Shown here one piece after another: positions 39,926 to 50,462 of a stretch of 64,000 bases of DNA. The translations under genes were made by a program, and so were the position numbers. The notes beneath the pieces are model-generated. The model did no database searches and was not told the origin of the DNA. It worked only from the letters and a program-made list of their open reading frames with translations. The stretch comes from Staphylococcus lutrae (GTDB lineage: Bacteria; Bacillota; Bacilli; Staphylococcales; Staphylococcaceae): contig NZ_CP020773.1 of the NCBI RefSeq assembly GCF_002101335.1, forward strand, positions 1,488,001 through 1,552,000. Direction: 5' to 3'. Every line of letters starts with the position of its first letter. The stretch's first letter is position 1.

Positions 39926-40921
39926 ATGGAGAAAATAGTGTGGGAATTAAAAAGCGAAGGGCTTCATTCTATTGAATTGAACATTGAAAACTATACATCT
40001 ATATATAATGAGTTTGATACAAGAGAAGAAGATATTTTACAAACCATTTATGGCTATTTTCAAAAACGGGCATCTAATAAAGCGTATGTCACGATAATTG
40101 ACAAGGCAGATGGAGAGGTCATTCCCTCTCAACGCTATCAATGTTGGTTGGTTAATCATGAATTTATTGAAAAAGAATTTGAACTTGCTCAAACCAGTTT
40201 ATTGAACAAAAAAATTGTTCGACAACTCAAAGAAAATTATGAAATAGAAAGCTACTTGCATACGATGAATGTATTACTTGAAGATTTAGTTCAATTCGTT
40301 GATCATGGGTTGCCCATTAAACCTAAACCTTTTGATTACAAAGCATTTTCAAAGCATCTACAGTTCAAGTTTGATGATCATGTTGATTATTATAGATTGA
40401 TTAATCGGCTAGAAAGGATGCTGCCACTCATTGTTGAAGAAATGGAACAAATTTCAAATCATAGAACCTTGCTTATTTACACTTATCCAGAGGCGAATTT
40501 AAGTCCGAAAGAACAAATTCAGTTCAGAAAATGTTTGGAAAGCTTAAATATACCGGTCATCACATTAACGGGGTCAGCGCATTTTCTTTCTAGAAATCTG
40601 ATGGGAATGAATTATATTAGAAGAGATCGACAATTGATTAATATGCGGTGGTTAAATCAATTGGTTTGGGATGCACCGATGAATTACGAAATGGATGAAA
40701 TTATGGTGAGCTTAAAGCGTTTCATTCATTTGTATCAGGACAAGTTAGAGATGACCCCCTTGATTTCAAATCATCGCTTAGCCGATATCATGTTATTTGA
40801 CCCGATTGATATTTATGTTGGATTCTCATTTATGAGATATGCGGAACAAGCTTTTACTACAGATATGGATTGGGGTGTATTGCCAGAACCGGTGAGTCGC
40901 TATATGCAGCACTTGTTATAA
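39926..40921 (+). CDS. csn2: Long-form Csn2 adaptation protein
   Basis: Fourth cas gene, which marks the locus as type II-A. Csn2 forms a tetrameric ring that binds DNA ends during spacer capture. At 331 residues it is far longer than the classical form (about 220) and closer to the long Csn2 variants of about 320-350 residues. LLIYTYPEANLSPKEQIQF and LNIPVITLTGSAHFLSRNL resemble the P-loop-like core lacking a clear ATP site. Assigned mainly from position and length class; sequence identity to classical Csn2 is weak by eye. Confidence 0.85.
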   Translation: MEKIVWELKSEGLHSIELNIENYTSIYNEFDTREEDILQTIYGYFQKRASNKAYVTIIDKADGEVIPSQRYQCWLVNHEFIEKEFELAQTSLLNKKIVRQLKENYEIESYLHTMNVLLEDLVQFVDHGLPIKPKPFDYKAFSKHLQFKFDDHVDYYRLINRLERMLPLIVEEMEQISNHRTLLIYTYPEANLSPKEQIQFRKCLESLNIPVITLTGSAHFLSRNLMGMNYIRRDRQLINMRWLNQLVWDAPMNYEMDEIMVSLKRFIHLYQDKLEMTPLISNHRLADIMLFDPIDIYVGFSFMRYAEQAFTTDMDWGVLPEPVSRYMQHLL

Positions 40922-40940
40922 ATGGATGAGAAGATGATAA

Positions 40941-40984
40941 AAAAAGGCACAGCATTCATTGCTTACGTGAATGTTGTGCCTTTT
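40941..40984. terminator. Two-way terminator between csn2 and nupC
   Basis: AAAAGGCACAGCATTCA pairs with TGAATGTTGTGCCTTTT. It has A/T runs on both sides, so it can end the cas operon on + and nupC on -. Confidence 0.88.
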
Positions 40985-41003
40985 CTAATATGAATATCAT
41001 GAA

Positions 41004-42209
41004 TTACAAGAAAAATCCTGCAATTGTCGCAGAAATGAATGATACGAGTGTTGCACCAAACAATAATTTCAAGCCGAAACGTGCGACGATATCTCCCTTT
41101 TCATCATGTAATGATTTAATTGCACCTGAGATGATGCCGATTGAGCTAAAGTTTGCAAATGAAACTAAGAATACAGAGACAACACCTAAAGAACGCTCTG
41201 TTAAGCCATGGACTTTACCCAGTTCAGTCATGGCTACGAATTCATTGGACAATAACTTTGTCGCCATAATCGATCCAGCATCCACGGCATCGTTCCAAGG
41301 AATCCCTGTTAAAAACGCTAATGGCGCAAAGATAAAACCAATTAATGTTTGGAAGTTCCAATCCAATGTACCACCAGAAACGAGGCTGATGATTCCCCCA
41401 ATGAGCCCATTTAACAATGAAATTAAAGCGATATAACCAATCAACATCGCCCCTACAATCACTGCGACTTTAAAACCATCTAAAATATACTCACCTAACA
41501 TTTCAAAGAAAGACTGCTGTTTCTTTTCTGTATCAATCAGAAGCTTATCATCTTCCTCATTGACTTTATAAGGATTGATAATCGACGCGATGATGAAGCC
41601 GCCAAATAAGTTCAATACAACGGCTGTAACAACATACTTAGGATCAATAAGTGTGAAGTAAGCGCCAATGATGGAGGCTGATACAGTTGACATTGCAGAT
41701 GCAGTTAATGTATACAAGCGTTGTTTTGTAATATAAGGCAATTGTTTTTTTAACGAAATAAACACTTCAGATTGCCCTAAAATTGCAGCTGCAACCGCAT
41801 TGTACGACTCTAAGCGACCCATACCATTAATTTTTGAGATTAAAAAGCCTAGAACGTTAATGATCAATGGTAAAATCTTCGTGTATTGTAAAATACCGAT
41901 GAGTGCTGAAATGAATACAATCGGTAATAATACACTTAAGAAGAATGACATCGCTCCGTCATTCAGTAATCCACCGAAGACGAAATTGACACCGACTGCC
42001 GCTTGTTTCAGTAAATATTCAAAGCCTTTTGCGATACCACCGACAATTTTAATACCAATATCTGTTTTGAGTAGGAAAAAGGCTAAAATCAACTGAATAA
42101 CAAGCATCAGTCCGATGTAATGCCAACGCACGTTCTTTTTGTCTGAACTTGCAACGAGTGCGAGGGCTAAGAAAACAACAATCCCGATGACCCCAATTAA
42201 AATATGCAT
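41004..42209 (-). CDS. nupC: Concentrative nucleoside transporter NupC
   Basis: Nucleoside-cation symporter of 401 residues with about ten membrane segments. The CNT family blocks are present: GILQYTKILPLIINVLG, GMGRLESYNAVAAAILGQSE with the substrate-binding Gly/Gln region, and FANFSSIGIISGAI near the C-terminus. The ATG at 42209 is preceded on the minus strand by AGAGGTGGAA. It is convergent with the cas operon and divergent from ctsR. In S. aureus it directly follows pdxT, so the CRISPR locus is an insertion between these two genes. Confidence 0.95.
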   Translation of the reverse strand: MHILIGVIGIVVFLALALVASSDKKNVRWHYIGLMLVIQLILAFFLLKTDIGIKIVGGIAKGFEYLLKQAAVGVNFVFGGLLNDGAMSFFLSVLLPIVFISALIGILQYTKILPLIINVLGFLISKINGMGRLESYNAVAAAILGQSEVFISLKKQLPYITKQRLYTLTASAMSTVSASIIGAYFTLIDPKYVVTAVVLNLFGGFIIASIINPYKVNEEDDKLLIDTEKKQQSFFEMLGEYILDGFKVAVIVGAMLIGYIALISLLNGLIGGIISLVSGGTLDWNFQTLIGFIFAPLAFLTGIPWNDAVDAGSIMATKLLSNEFVAMTELGKVHGLTERSLGVVSVFLVSFANFSSIGIISGAIKSLHDEKGDIVARFGLKLLFGATLVSFISATIAGFFL

Positions 42210-42310
42210 GTGAGTTCCACCTCTGTTTTTCTAATAAATTTTCACTAAGACTATCATACAACAAAAATGTAAGCAGTAACATAACTATTTTGGGAATTTA
42301 AAATCAAATT

Positions 42311-42360
42311 GGTTGAAAAAGGTCAAAGTCAGCTCTATAATATAGTCAAAGATGGTCAAA
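42311..42360 (+). promoter_or_regulatory. ctsR promoter flanked by two CtsR operators
   Basis: TTGAAA (42313-42318), 17 bases, TATAAT (42336-42341). Two heptad repeats of the CtsR type lie over it: GGTTGAA-AAA-GGTCAAA (42311-42327) and AGTCAAA-GAT-GGTCAAA (42344-42360). Binding at both would cover the -35 and the start site, giving strong autorepression lifted by heat. Confidence 0.9.
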
Positions 42361-42372
42361 AGGGGTGATACC

Positions 42373-42834
42373 ATGCATAATATGTCTGACATCATAGAAC
42401 AATACATCAAGCAATTGTTTGAAGAAGCGCAAGACGATGTTGTGGAAATTCAACGTGCACACATTGCACAGCGATTTGATTGTGTGCCTTCTCAGTTGAA
42501 TTACGTCATCAAAACACGCTTTACGAATGAACATGGTTATGAAATAGAAAGCAAACGTGGTGGCGGTGGCTACATTCGAATTACTAAAGTGGAGACGAAA
42601 GACCAAAACAATTATATTAAACGATTAATCGGCTTGATTGGCCCTGCCCTTTCGCAACAACAAGCTTTATATATTATTGATGGTTTGTTAGACAATGGTT
42701 TAGTCACGGAGAGAGAAGCCAAGATGATTGCAGCAGTAGTGGATAGAGAAACGTTGAAAATGGATGTAGCTTCAAGAGATATCATCCGAGCCAATATTTT
42801 AAAACGGTTACTTCCTGTCATTAATTATTACTAG
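42373..42834 (+). CDS. ctsR: Class III heat-shock repressor CtsR
   Basis: Repressor of clp genes, 153 residues. The winged helix includes [20 protein letters not shown] and the DNA-contacting Arg-Gly wing [12 protein letters not shown]. The C-terminal half holds the dimer region recognised by McsB. I chose the ATG at 42373 ([10 protein letters not shown]), preceded by GGGGTG and equal to the S. aureus start; an ATG at 42352 lies inside the operator. It is the first gene of ctsR-mcsA-mcsB-clpC. Confidence 0.96.
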   Translation: MHNMSDIIEQYIKQLFEEAQDDVVEIQRAHIAQRFDCVPSQLNYVIKTRFTNEHGYEIESKRGGGGYIRITKVETKDQNNYIKRLIGLIGPALSQQQALYIIDGLLDNGLVTEREAKMIAAVVDRETLKMDVASRDIIRANILKRLLPVINYY

Positions 42835-42848
42835 AAGGGTGATGTGCG

Positions 42849-43379
42849 ATGAAAATCGATAAACGAGTACTTGAGAAGCAACACAAAGACCAACATGAAC
42901 ATTTGAACGTTCGTATGTATGATCAAACGGGTGACGAGTCATCCGATGCACAGTGGCATGAAGGCGATGATGTTGAAGGCACTTTTGTGATTCAACAAAT
43001 TTTACAACATTTGGCAGCAAAACATGGGCTGAGTGTCGATCAAGTGGTTTATCGAGAACAAAAACGTTGCCCGAATTGCCAAATGACGTTAAAAGATATT
43101 GCACATGTCGGCAAGTTCGGATGTCATCAATGTTATCAGACGTTTAAAGAAGATGTCTATGATATCGTAAGACGCGTACAAGGTGGGCATATCGAACATG
43201 CGGGTAAATGTCCGAAATCAGCGCAACATCAACGTGCAATCAAAAAGCAGCTCGAAGCCAAACGTGCGCGCCTTGATCAGTTAGTGGCGCAACAAGCATT
43301 TGAAGAAGCGGCTGTCGTGCGTGATGAGATTCAAGCGCTTGAGCGACAAAGTGAGGTGTCCCGACAAGATGGTGAATAA
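42849..43379 (+). CDS. mcsA: McsA, arginine-kinase adaptor, lacking the N-terminal zinc module
   Basis: Adaptor that activates McsB and aids CtsR control. It has 176 residues. One zinc module is complete (CPNC at 74-77, CHQC at 92-95), followed by the UVR domain (about 132-168; [15 protein letters not shown]). McsA normally has a second CxxC pair in its first 35 residues; here that part is hydrophilic and has no Cys. Just upstream in another frame, an ATG at 42842 would read Met-Cys-Asp-Glu-Asn-Arg then stop. This recalls the usual start and may be its remnant. It overlaps mcsB by 11 bases. Confidence 0.9.
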   Translation: MKIDKRVLEKQHKDQHEHLNVRMYDQTGDESSDAQWHEGDDVEGTFVIQQILQHLAAKHGLSVDQVVYREQKRCPNCQMTLKDIAHVGKFGCHQCYQTFKEDVYDIVRRVQGGHIEHAGKCPKSAQHQRAIKKQLEAKRARLDQLVAQQAFEEAAVVRDEIQALERQSEVSRQDGE

Positions 43380-44373
43380 CTTGGATCAATACATGAGCCA
43401 TTGGATGAAAAAGGTCAATGCACAACCTGTGATTATGTCTTCACGTATTCGCTTAGCGCGCAATCTTGAAAACTATGTGCATCCACTGATGTTTTCATCT
43501 GAAGAAGAGGGACATCGCGTGATTAACGAAGTACAAGATGTGTTGACGGATTTGAAGGTATTGCGCTTAGATGAACTCGATCAATTGAGCAAGTATAAGC
43601 TCGTGGCGAAACATCTAATTAGTCCGGAGCTAACGAAACAACCGGCTGCTGCGGTGTTGCTGAGTGAGGATGAGTCGATTAGTGTCATGGTGAATGAAGA
43701 AGATCATATTCGAATCCAAGCGATGGGTAATGATTTGTCTTTAAACGAATTGTATCAAAAAGCGTCAGAAATTGATGATACGTTAGATCAGGCAGTGCAA
43801 GTGAGTTATGATGAACAACTCGGTTACTTAACGACGTGTCCAACAAATGTAGGAACAGGGATGCGTGCGAGCGTGATGTTGCATTTGCCGGGGTTATCCA
43901 TTATGAAGCGAATGAATCGCATTGCGCAGACGATCAACCGTTTCGGCTTTACGATTCGTGGGATTTACGGTGAGGGCTCACAAGTTTATGGTCACATTTA
44001 TCAAGTTTCGAATCAAATGACTTTAGGAAAAAGTGAGCAAGAAATTATTGATGCATTGACGGAATTAGTCAATCAAATCATTCATGAAGAGCTCGCATTG
44101 CGCGAACGACTCAATGCGCATAATCATATGGAAACATTGAATAGAATTTATCGTTCATTGGGTATATTAAAGTATGGTCGCCTCATTTCAGTGGAAGAAG
44201 CATCATATCGCTTAAGTGATATTAAGTTAGGCGTAGATTTAGGAATATTAGATATGGAGAATTTTCGATTTAATGAATTAATGGTCGCGATACAGTCACC
44301 ATTTTTAATAGATGAGACGGATGAGCAATCAATAGAAGCCAAACGCGCAGAGATTTTAAGAACTTATATATAA
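43369..44373 (+). CDS. mcsB: Protein-arginine kinase McsB
   Basis: Phosphorylates arginines, marking proteins for ClpC-ClpP and inactivating CtsR. It has 334 residues with the guanidino-kinase fold: [16 protein letters not shown] (nucleotide-binding Arg), [11 protein letters not shown], the catalytic-Cys loop [15 protein letters not shown], and [12 protein letters not shown]. The start is the ATG at 43369 after GTGAGGTG, overlapping mcsA; a GTG directly after is possible. Confidence 0.96.
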   Translation: MVNNLDQYMSHWMKKVNAQPVIMSSRIRLARNLENYVHPLMFSSEEEGHRVINEVQDVLTDLKVLRLDELDQLSKYKLVAKHLISPELTKQPAAAVLLSEDESISVMVNEEDHIRIQAMGNDLSLNELYQKASEIDDTLDQAVQVSYDEQLGYLTTCPTNVGTGMRASVMLHLPGLSIMKRMNRIAQTINRFGFTIRGIYGEGSQVYGHIYQVSNQMTLGKSEQEIIDALTELVNQIIHEELALRERLNAHNHMETLNRIYRSLGILKYGRLISVEEASYRLSDIKLGVDLGILDMENFRFNELMVAIQSPFLIDETDEQSIEAKRAEILRTYI

Positions 44374-44388
44374 TTAGGAGGTTGGCAT

Positions 44389-46848
44389 ATGTTATTTGGA
44401 AGATTAACTGAACGTGCGCAACGTGTGTTAGCGCATGCACAAGAAGAAGCAATTCGCTTGAACCATTCCAATATTGGGACGGAACATTTACTACTCGGTT
44501 TAATGAAAGAACCTGAAGGCATTGCTGCGAAAGTATTGGAAAGTTTTAACATTACTGAAGAGAAAGTCATTGAAGAAGTCGAAAAATTAATTGGACACGG
44601 TCAACAGCAAATGGGGGCGCTACACTATACGCCACGTGCGAAAAAAGTAATCGAATTGTCTATGGATGAAGCACGTAAGTTACAACACAATTTTGTAGGG
44701 ACAGAACACATTTTACTTGGATTGATCCGTGAAAATGAAGGTGTGGCTGCCCGTGTATTCGCGAACTTAGACCTTAATATTACTAAAGCACGCGCGCAAG
44801 TAGTCAAAGCTTTAGGCAGTCCTGAAATGTCTAATAAAAATACGCAAGGTGCGAAAGCGAATAACACACCGACTTTAGATGGATTAGCCCGTGATTTAAC
44901 GGTCATTGCTAAAGATGGCACATTAGATCCTGTCGTAGGACGTAATGCGGAGATTACACGTGTGATTGAAGTGTTGAGTCGTCGTACGAAAAACAACCCT
45001 GTATTGATTGGTGAACCGGGTGTAGGGAAAACAGCCATTGCAGAAGGGCTTGCCCAAGCGATTGTTAACAATGAAGTACCTGAAACACTTAAAGGGAAAC
45101 GTGTAATGTCATTAGATATGGGAACAGTTGTTGCAGGGACAAAATATCGCGGTGAATTTGAAGAGCGTTTGAAAAAAGTGATGGAAGAAATTCATCAAGC
45201 TGGAAATGTGATTTTGTTCATTGACGAATTGCATACCCTTATTGGTGCTGGTGGTGCGGAAGGTGCGATTGATGCGTCTAATATTTTAAAACCTGCATTG
45301 GCACGTGGTGAATTGCAATGTATTGGTGCCACAACGTTAGATGAGTATCGGAAACACATTGAAAAAGACGCAGCCCTTGAGCGTCGTTTCCAACCTGTAC
45401 AAGTTGCTGAGCCGAGCGTAGCGGATACGATTGAAATTTTGAAAGGATTGCGCGATCGTTATGAGGCGCATCATAGAATCAATATTTCAGATGAAGCCAT
45501 TGTTGCTGCAGCTAAGCTCAGCCAGCGTTATGTACAAGACCGCTTCTTACCGGATAAAGCGATTGACTTAATCGATGAAGCGAGTTCAAAAGTACGTTTG
45601 AAAAGTCATACAACACCAACGAATTTAAAAGAAATTGAACAGCAAATCGAACAAGTGAAGAAAGAAAAAGATGCGGCAGTCCATGCTCAAGAGTTTGAAA
45701 ATGCCGCAAACTTAAGAGATAAACAAACGAAACTTGAGAAACAATATGAAGAAGCTAAAAACGAATGGAAAAACAATCAAGGTGGCGAGCATACAACGTT
45801 AGTCGCTGAAGATATTGCAGAAGTCATTGCCGGTTGGACTGGAATTCCGTTGACACGCTTGAATGAAACAGAGTCGGATCGCCTGCTCAAATTAGAAGAG
45901 ACATTGCACGAACGTGTCATTGGTCAAAATGATGCTGTCATTGCGGTTTCTAAAGCAGTTCGTCGTGCACGTGCGGGATTAAAAGATCCAAAACGTCCAA
46001 TTGGTAGCTTTATCTTCTTAGGACCTACAGGGGTCGGTAAAACAGAGCTTGCGCGCGCTTTAGCAGAAGCGATGTTTGGAGAAGAAGACGCAATGATACG
46101 TGTGGATATGAGTGAATTCATGGAGAAACATGCGGTCAGTCGACTCGTCGGTGCCCCTCCAGGATATGTGGGTCACGATGATGGTGGGCAATTAACTGAA
46201 AAAGTTCGCCGTAAACCGTACTCTGTCATTTTATTTGATGAGATTGAAAAAGCACATCCAGATGTCTTTAACATTCTATTACAAGTACTCGATGATGGAC
46301 ATTTAACAGATACGAAAGGACGTCGAGTAGACTTTAGAAATACAGTGATTATTATGACATCTAACGTCGGTGCACAAGAACTCCAAGATCAACGCTTTGC
46401 CGGATTCGGTGGTAGTTCGGAAGGACAAGATTACGAAACAATTCGCAAAACGATGATGAAAGAATTGAAAAATGCGTTCCGTCCTGAATTTTTAAACCGT
46501 GTTGATGATACGATTGTCTTCCATAAATTAAATAAAGAAGAATTGAAAGAAATTGTTACGATGATGGTCGGTAAGTTAACACAACGCTTGTCTGAACAAA
46601 ATATTAATATCAATGTGACAGAAGCCGCAAAAGATAAAATTGCTGAAGAAGGCTATGATCCAGAATATGGTGCGCGTCCATTGATTCGTGCCATCCAAAA
46701 AACCGTGGAAGATAACTTGAGTGAGTTGATTTTAGAAGGTAAAGAATTGGAAGGTAAAAATGTCACTGTAGATTATGATGGTGAATCATTCCAGTATGAC
46801 ATTCATGAACGTGAAGCAGATGAAGATAAAGCAGTCACAGAAGCATAA
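44389..46848 (+). CDS. clpC: ClpC ATPase, chaperone subunit of ClpCP
   Basis: Hexameric AAA+ unfoldase of 819 residues. Two N-terminal Clp repeats (1-145) bind adaptors. D1 has GEPGVGKT and [16 protein letters not shown] middle coiled domain with a UVR-like stretch is at about 410-475. D2 has [32 protein letters not shown] and the sensor-2 region [16 protein letters not shown] precedes the ATG, 15 bases after mcsB. It is the last gene of the CtsR operon. Confidence 0.97.
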   Translation: MLFGRLTERAQRVLAHAQEEAIRLNHSNIGTEHLLLGLMKEPEGIAAKVLESFNITEEKVIEEVEKLIGHGQQQMGALHYTPRAKKVIELSMDEARKLQHNFVGTEHILLGLIRENEGVAARVFANLDLNITKARAQVVKALGSPEMSNKNTQGAKANNTPTLDGLARDLTVIAKDGTLDPVVGRNAEITRVIEVLSRRTKNNPVLIGEPGVGKTAIAEGLAQAIVNNEVPETLKGKRVMSLDMGTVVAGTKYRGEFEERLKKVMEEIHQAGNVILFIDELHTLIGAGGAEGAIDASNILKPALARGELQCIGATTLDEYRKHIEKDAALERRFQPVQVAEPSVADTIEILKGLRDRYEAHHRINISDEAIVAAAKLSQRYVQDRFLPDKAIDLIDEASSKVRLKSHTTPTNLKEIEQQIEQVKKEKDAAVHAQEFENAANLRDKQTKLEKQYEEAKNEWKNNQGGEHTTLVAEDIAEVIAGWTGIPLTRLNETESDRLLKLEETLHERVIGQNDAVIAVSKAVRRARAGLKDPKRPIGSFIFLGPTGVGKTELARALAEAMFGEEDAMIRVDMSEFMEKHAVSRLVGAPPGYVGHDDGGQLTEKVRRKPYSVILFDEIEKAHPDVFNILLQVLDDGHLTDTKGRRVDFRNTVIIMTSNVGAQELQDQRFAGFGGSSEGQDYETIRKTMMKELKNAFRPEFLNRVDDTIVFHKLNKEELKEIVTMMVGKLTQRLSEQNININVTEAAKDKIAEEGYDPEYGARPLIRAIQKTVEDNLSELILEGKELEGKNVTVDYDGESFQYDIHEREADEDKAVTEA

Positions 46849-46896
46849 CATGTGAAAAAAGAAAGAATCTGAGATTAAAACAACTCAGCCAATCAT

Positions 46897-46942
46897 AAAA
46901 CCCGAGATACCCGTCCTCTATACGGGAAGGTCTCGGGTTTTT
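46897..46942 (+). terminator. Terminator of the ctsR operon
   Basis: AAACCCGAGA with TCTCGGGTTT around an inner CCGT/ACGG stem, then a T run. Confidence 0.9.
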
Positions 46943-46957
46943 GCCGTGATGATCAAT

Positions 46958-47009
46958 CGGACGAATAGGATGTGTAATCATCCATAAGGCTCGTCCGCTT
47001 TTCGTTTTT
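46958..47009 (+). terminator. Second hairpin after clpC
   Basis: CGGACGA (46958-46964) pairs with TCGTCCG (46991-46997); an inner GGATG/CATCC stem is enclosed. CTTTTCGTTTTT follows. A back-up terminator is likely. Confidence 0.6.
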
Positions 47010-47321
47010 AATTATGAGGATCATTCATCTACAAAAGATAAAATGACTTTGCAAGATCATAAAAATGCGACCTAAAGGTTTGCCGGGGTTGCACCAGATG
47101 TACATTAAATGATCGCATCATAAATGGTATCATTAATCATATTAATGACGTGCTTTAACTTTTAGGCATTTTTCACGCAACTGGACACCATTTCAAGCGA
47201 CGAGCAAAGCGTTCTTTAAATCATGATTGCAGGATGACGTGTAGGATAAACAACAACATTTGTCATGAACCGCTTTCGAGTATAAAATAGATATGTTATA
47301 TGAAGAGATGGAGGTGTCGGG
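47010..47321 (+). promoter_or_regulatory. clpC-radA gap with the radA promoter
   Basis: No gene is seen. TTGTCA (47260-47265), 17 bases, TAAAAT (47283-47288) is the likely radA promoter. GGAGGTG precedes the GTG start of radA. The first 250 bases show only short inverted AT repeats. Confidence 0.65.
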
Positions 47322-48689
47322 GTGGCAAAAAAGAAAACGATATTTGAATGTACCGCTTGTGGTTATCAATCACCGAAATGGATGGGAAAATGTCCGAACT
47401 GTGGGGCATGGAATTCAATGGAAGAATCTTTTGAACAAAAGACAACCAGTCCGAAACATGGGGTACGCTCAGAGAAAGCATCAACAGCAAAGATACAAAA
47501 ATTGCATGACATCAAGCAAGAACTCGCACCACGGATTCAAACGAATAGCGGTGAATTGAATCGTGTGCTCGGTGGTGGCATCGTAGAAGGTTCTCTCGTC
47601 CTCATTGGTGGGGATCCAGGTATCGGAAAGTCAACTTTATTACTACAAATGTGTGCGGCGTTATCACAAGAGAAAAAAGTACTGTATGTCACAGGGGAAG
47701 AATCACTCAATCAAACTAAAATAAGAGCAGATCGATTGGATGAAGATGCAAGCCAATTGAATGTTTTTGCTGAGACGGATTTGGTGGTTATTCATGAAGC
47801 GGTGAAGCAGTTAGAACCGGATTTGATTGTTGTGGACTCCATTCAAACCATCTATCATCCGGAAATTAGTTCTGCACCGGGATCTGTTTCGCAAGTCCGT
47901 GAAAGCACGCAAAGTCTGATGCATATTGCTAAACAAATGAACATTGCGACGTTTATTGTAGGGCATGTGACAAAAGAAGGCCAGATTGCGGGGCCGCGTT
48001 TACTCGAGCACATGGTGGATACGGTACTGTATTTTGAAGGAGATGAGCATCACGCATATCGTATTTTAAGAGCAGTTAAAAACCGCTTCGGCTCGACGAA
48101 TGAGATGGGGATCTTTGAAATGAAACAATCGGGATTGAAAAGTGTAATGAATCCCTCAGAAATGTTTTTAGAAGAACGATCAACTAATGTTGCGGGTTCT
48201 ACGATTGTTGCGACAATGGAAGGGACACGCCCGTTACTTATTGAAGTGCAAGCATTAGTGACACCGACAACGTTTAATAATCCGAGACGTATGGCGACGG
48301 GGATCGACCATAATCGCCTTAGCCTATTGATGGCGGTATTGGAGAAAAAAGAAGGCTATTTACTTCAACAACAAGACGCCTATATTAAAGTGGCTGGAGG
48401 CGTGAAGTTGTCCGAGCCGGCAGTGGATTTGAGTATCATTGTTGCAACGGCGTCTAGTTTCAAAGATCAGGCAGTAGATGGTCTGGATTGCTTTATTGGT
48501 GAGGTAGGACTTACAGGTGAAGTCAGACGTGTATCAAGAATAGAACAACGTGTGCAAGAAGCAGCAAAATTAGGTTTCAAACGTGCAATTATTCCTAAAA
48601 ATAATATTGGAGGATGGCATTTTCCGAAAGGGATTGAAGTGATAGGCGTTACCTCAGTGAATGAAGCGTTAAAATACGCATTAAAATAA
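47322..48689 (+). CDS. radA: DNA repair ATPase RadA
   Basis: Branch-migration helicase of recombination, 455 residues. Four-Cys zinc finger C10, C13, C24, C27; Walker [11 protein letters not shown]; the RadA motif KNRFGST; and the C-terminal Lon-like domain ([28 protein letters not shown]). The start is GTG at 47322, nine bases after GGAGGTG. No other gene lies in its own unit before yacL. Confidence 0.96.
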   Translation: MAKKKTIFECTACGYQSPKWMGKCPNCGAWNSMEESFEQKTTSPKHGVRSEKASTAKIQKLHDIKQELAPRIQTNSGELNRVLGGGIVEGSLVLIGGDPGIGKSTLLLQMCAALSQEKKVLYVTGEESLNQTKIRADRLDEDASQLNVFAETDLVVIHEAVKQLEPDLIVVDSIQTIYHPEISSAPGSVSQVRESTQSLMHIAKQMNIATFIVGHVTKEGQIAGPRLLEHMVDTVLYFEGDEHHAYRILRAVKNRFGSTNEMGIFEMKQSGLKSVMNPSEMFLEERSTNVAGSTIVATMEGTRPLLIEVQALVTPTTFNNPRRMATGIDHNRLSLLMAVLEKKEGYLLQQQDAYIKVAGGVKLSEPAVDLSIIVATASSFKDQAVDGLDCFIGEVGLTGEVRRVSRIEQRVQEAAKLGFKRAIIPKNNIGGWHFPKGIEVIGVTSVNEALKYALK

Positions 48690-48709
48690 TTGGAAGGAGG
48701 GGTAATGAC

Positions 48710-49771
48710 ATGGATTTTATTAAGTTATGGGTTGTTTTATCATACATTATGATTGGTAGTGTCTTAGGTATTGTTTTAATTCCTGAACTTTTTACTGATT
48801 TTCATATCAATCACCCTCCCGTGATGGAAAATAGCTATGTGACTGCGTTAATGGGTATTATGACAGTGTTTATCTTGTTTGGCTGGTTTATTCCACGTAT
48901 TGCTTATGCAATCAAAGATATAGAACAATATATTTTAAGTTACAGTGCGATTGAGATTATCTTTGCAACGATTGGGTTGTTTATGGGCTTACTGATATCG
49001 GTGATGGTGTCCTTTATCCTAGAATTCATTGGGACGAACTTTATTAACCGAGTCGTGCCCATCCTACTCACGTTAAGTTTAGGTTATTTAGGGTTTCAAT
49101 TTGGACTCAAGAAGCGTGATGAAATGCTGTTGTTTTTACCGGAAAATATGGCGCGTTCGATGGCAATCAACGCCCGCAATGCAGTGCCTAAAATTATCGA
49201 TACGAGCGCCATTATTGATGGGCGTATTTTAAAAATTATGGAAGCGGGCTTTATTGATGGAGAAGTATTGATTCCTCAAGGGGTTATCAATGAGCTTCAA
49301 ATGGTTGCAGATTCGACGGATAGCGTGAAACGAGATAAAGGGCGCCGCGGTTTAGAAATCTTAAACTCGGTGCACACATCGAAGCACCCTACGCGTATCA
49401 TTCATCCGCAACGTAGTCATCATGATATTGATGACCTTATTGTTCGTTTAGCACAACACTACCGAGCGCATGTGATTACGACAGATTATAATTTGAACAA
49501 AGTATGTAGCATTCAAGGGATAAAAGTGTTGAATGTGAATGACTTATCTGATGCAATACGACCAGAAGTTCATCAAGGAGATCGATTTGACTTAATGATT
49601 ACAAAGGTTGGCAAAGCGCCGGGGCAAGGTGTCGGTTACTTTGATGATGGAACAATGGTTGTCGTTGATGATGCGAAACAATATGTCAATCAAACGATTA
49701 CACTCGAAGTGATTAGTATGTTACAAACTGCATCAGGGCGAATTATTTTTGCGAAAAAGGTGGAAGTATAA
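48710..49771 (+). CDS. PIN-TRAM domain membrane protein (YacL)
   Basis: Protein of 353 residues with four N-terminal membrane helices (about 1-140), a cytoplasmic PIN nuclease-like domain with acidic residues in KIIDTSAIIDGRI and HHDIDDLIVRLA, and a C-terminal TRAM domain (APGQGVGYFDDGTMVVV). Its job is not settled; RNA binding or cleavage at the membrane is inferred from domains. It lies between radA and ispD as in Bacillus, and its stop is directly before the ispD ATG. Confidence 0.9.
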   Translation: MDFIKLWVVLSYIMIGSVLGIVLIPELFTDFHINHPPVMENSYVTALMGIMTVFILFGWFIPRIAYAIKDIEQYILSYSAIEIIFATIGLFMGLLISVMVSFILEFIGTNFINRVVPILLTLSLGYLGFQFGLKKRDEMLLFLPENMARSMAINARNAVPKIIDTSAIIDGRILKIMEAGFIDGEVLIPQGVINELQMVADSTDSVKRDKGRRGLEILNSVHTSKHPTRIIHPQRSHHDIDDLIVRLAQHYRAHVITTDYNLNKVCSIQGIKVLNVNDLSDAIRPEVHQGDRFDLMITKVGKAPGQGVGYFDDGTMVVVDDAKQYVNQTITLEVISMLQTASGRIIFAKKVEV

Positions 49772-50455
49772 ATGGCAAATTATCACGTGATTATACCGGC
49801 CGCGGGCACGGGAAAGCGGATGGGACGTTCGTATAATAAGTTATTTATCGACGTGTCGGGACGCAGTATTTTGGAACATACGATAGCGGTTTTTCAGGCG
49901 GATTCCCATTGCGAGAGTATTCATCTGGCCATTCACCCGAGAGATGAACAATCACTTCAGACATTGATTAAACCTTATGATAAAGTAAAGGCTCTAGTTA
50001 TCGGAGGAAGTGAACGCCAAGACAGTATTGCACGTGTGATACAAAGTGTGTCATTTTCGGATGAAGAGGTTGTCCTAGTCCATGACGGTGCGCGCCCTTT
50101 TGTTAAACATGAGACGATTCATGAAGTGACAACCGCGATTCAACAATACGGGGCTGCAATTGTAGGGGTTCAGACTAAAGATACTATTAAACGTGTGACA
50201 CAGCAATTCGTCGCTGAAACGTTAGATCGTACGACGTTATGGCAGGTGCAAACCCCTCAAGGTGCCACTTTTGGTAAGTTGAAGGCAGCTTATGAACACG
50301 CGCGGAAGCAACAAATTACGGGGACTGATGATGCCTCGCTTCTGGAAGCAAATGGACAGCGCGTCTATATGGTTGAAGGCGATTACGATAATATTAAATT
50401 AACAACAGAAGAAGATTTGACTTATGCTGAAGCAATATTAGAAAAAAGGAGATGA
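49772..50455 (+). CDS. ispD: 2-C-methyl-D-erythritol 4-phosphate cytidylyltransferase
   Basis: Third step of the MEP isoprenoid pathway: makes CDP-methylerythritol from MEP and CTP. It has 227 residues. VIIPAAGTGKRMGRSYNKLF is the CTP-binding loop, VLVHDGARPFV and TGTDDASLLEANG are family blocks. It sits directly after yacL and seven bases before ispF, the Bacillus order. Most staphylococci lack it because they use mevalonate; its presence here points to the hyicus/intermedius/schleiferi clade. The related TarI of teichoic acid synthesis is similar, but the ispF neighbour decides. Confidence 0.92.
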   Translation: MANYHVIIPAAGTGKRMGRSYNKLFIDVSGRSILEHTIAVFQADSHCESIHLAIHPRDEQSLQTLIKPYDKVKALVIGGSERQDSIARVIQSVSFSDEEVVLVHDGARPFVKHETIHEVTTAIQQYGAAIVGVQTKDTIKRVTQQFVAETLDRTTLWQVQTPQGATFGKLKAAYEHARKQQITGTDDASLLEANGQRVYMVEGDYDNIKLTTEEDLTYAEAILEKRR

Positions 50456-50462
50456 TGTGAAG

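Noticed and set aside
40990..41436. 148-codon plus-strand frame after csn2, considered as a fifth cas gene
   Set aside because: It is antisense to nupC, which has a complete family signature, and begins after the two-way terminator of csn2.
44625..45071. 148-codon minus-strand frame
   Set aside because: Shadow of clpC; composition follows the codons of the sense gene.
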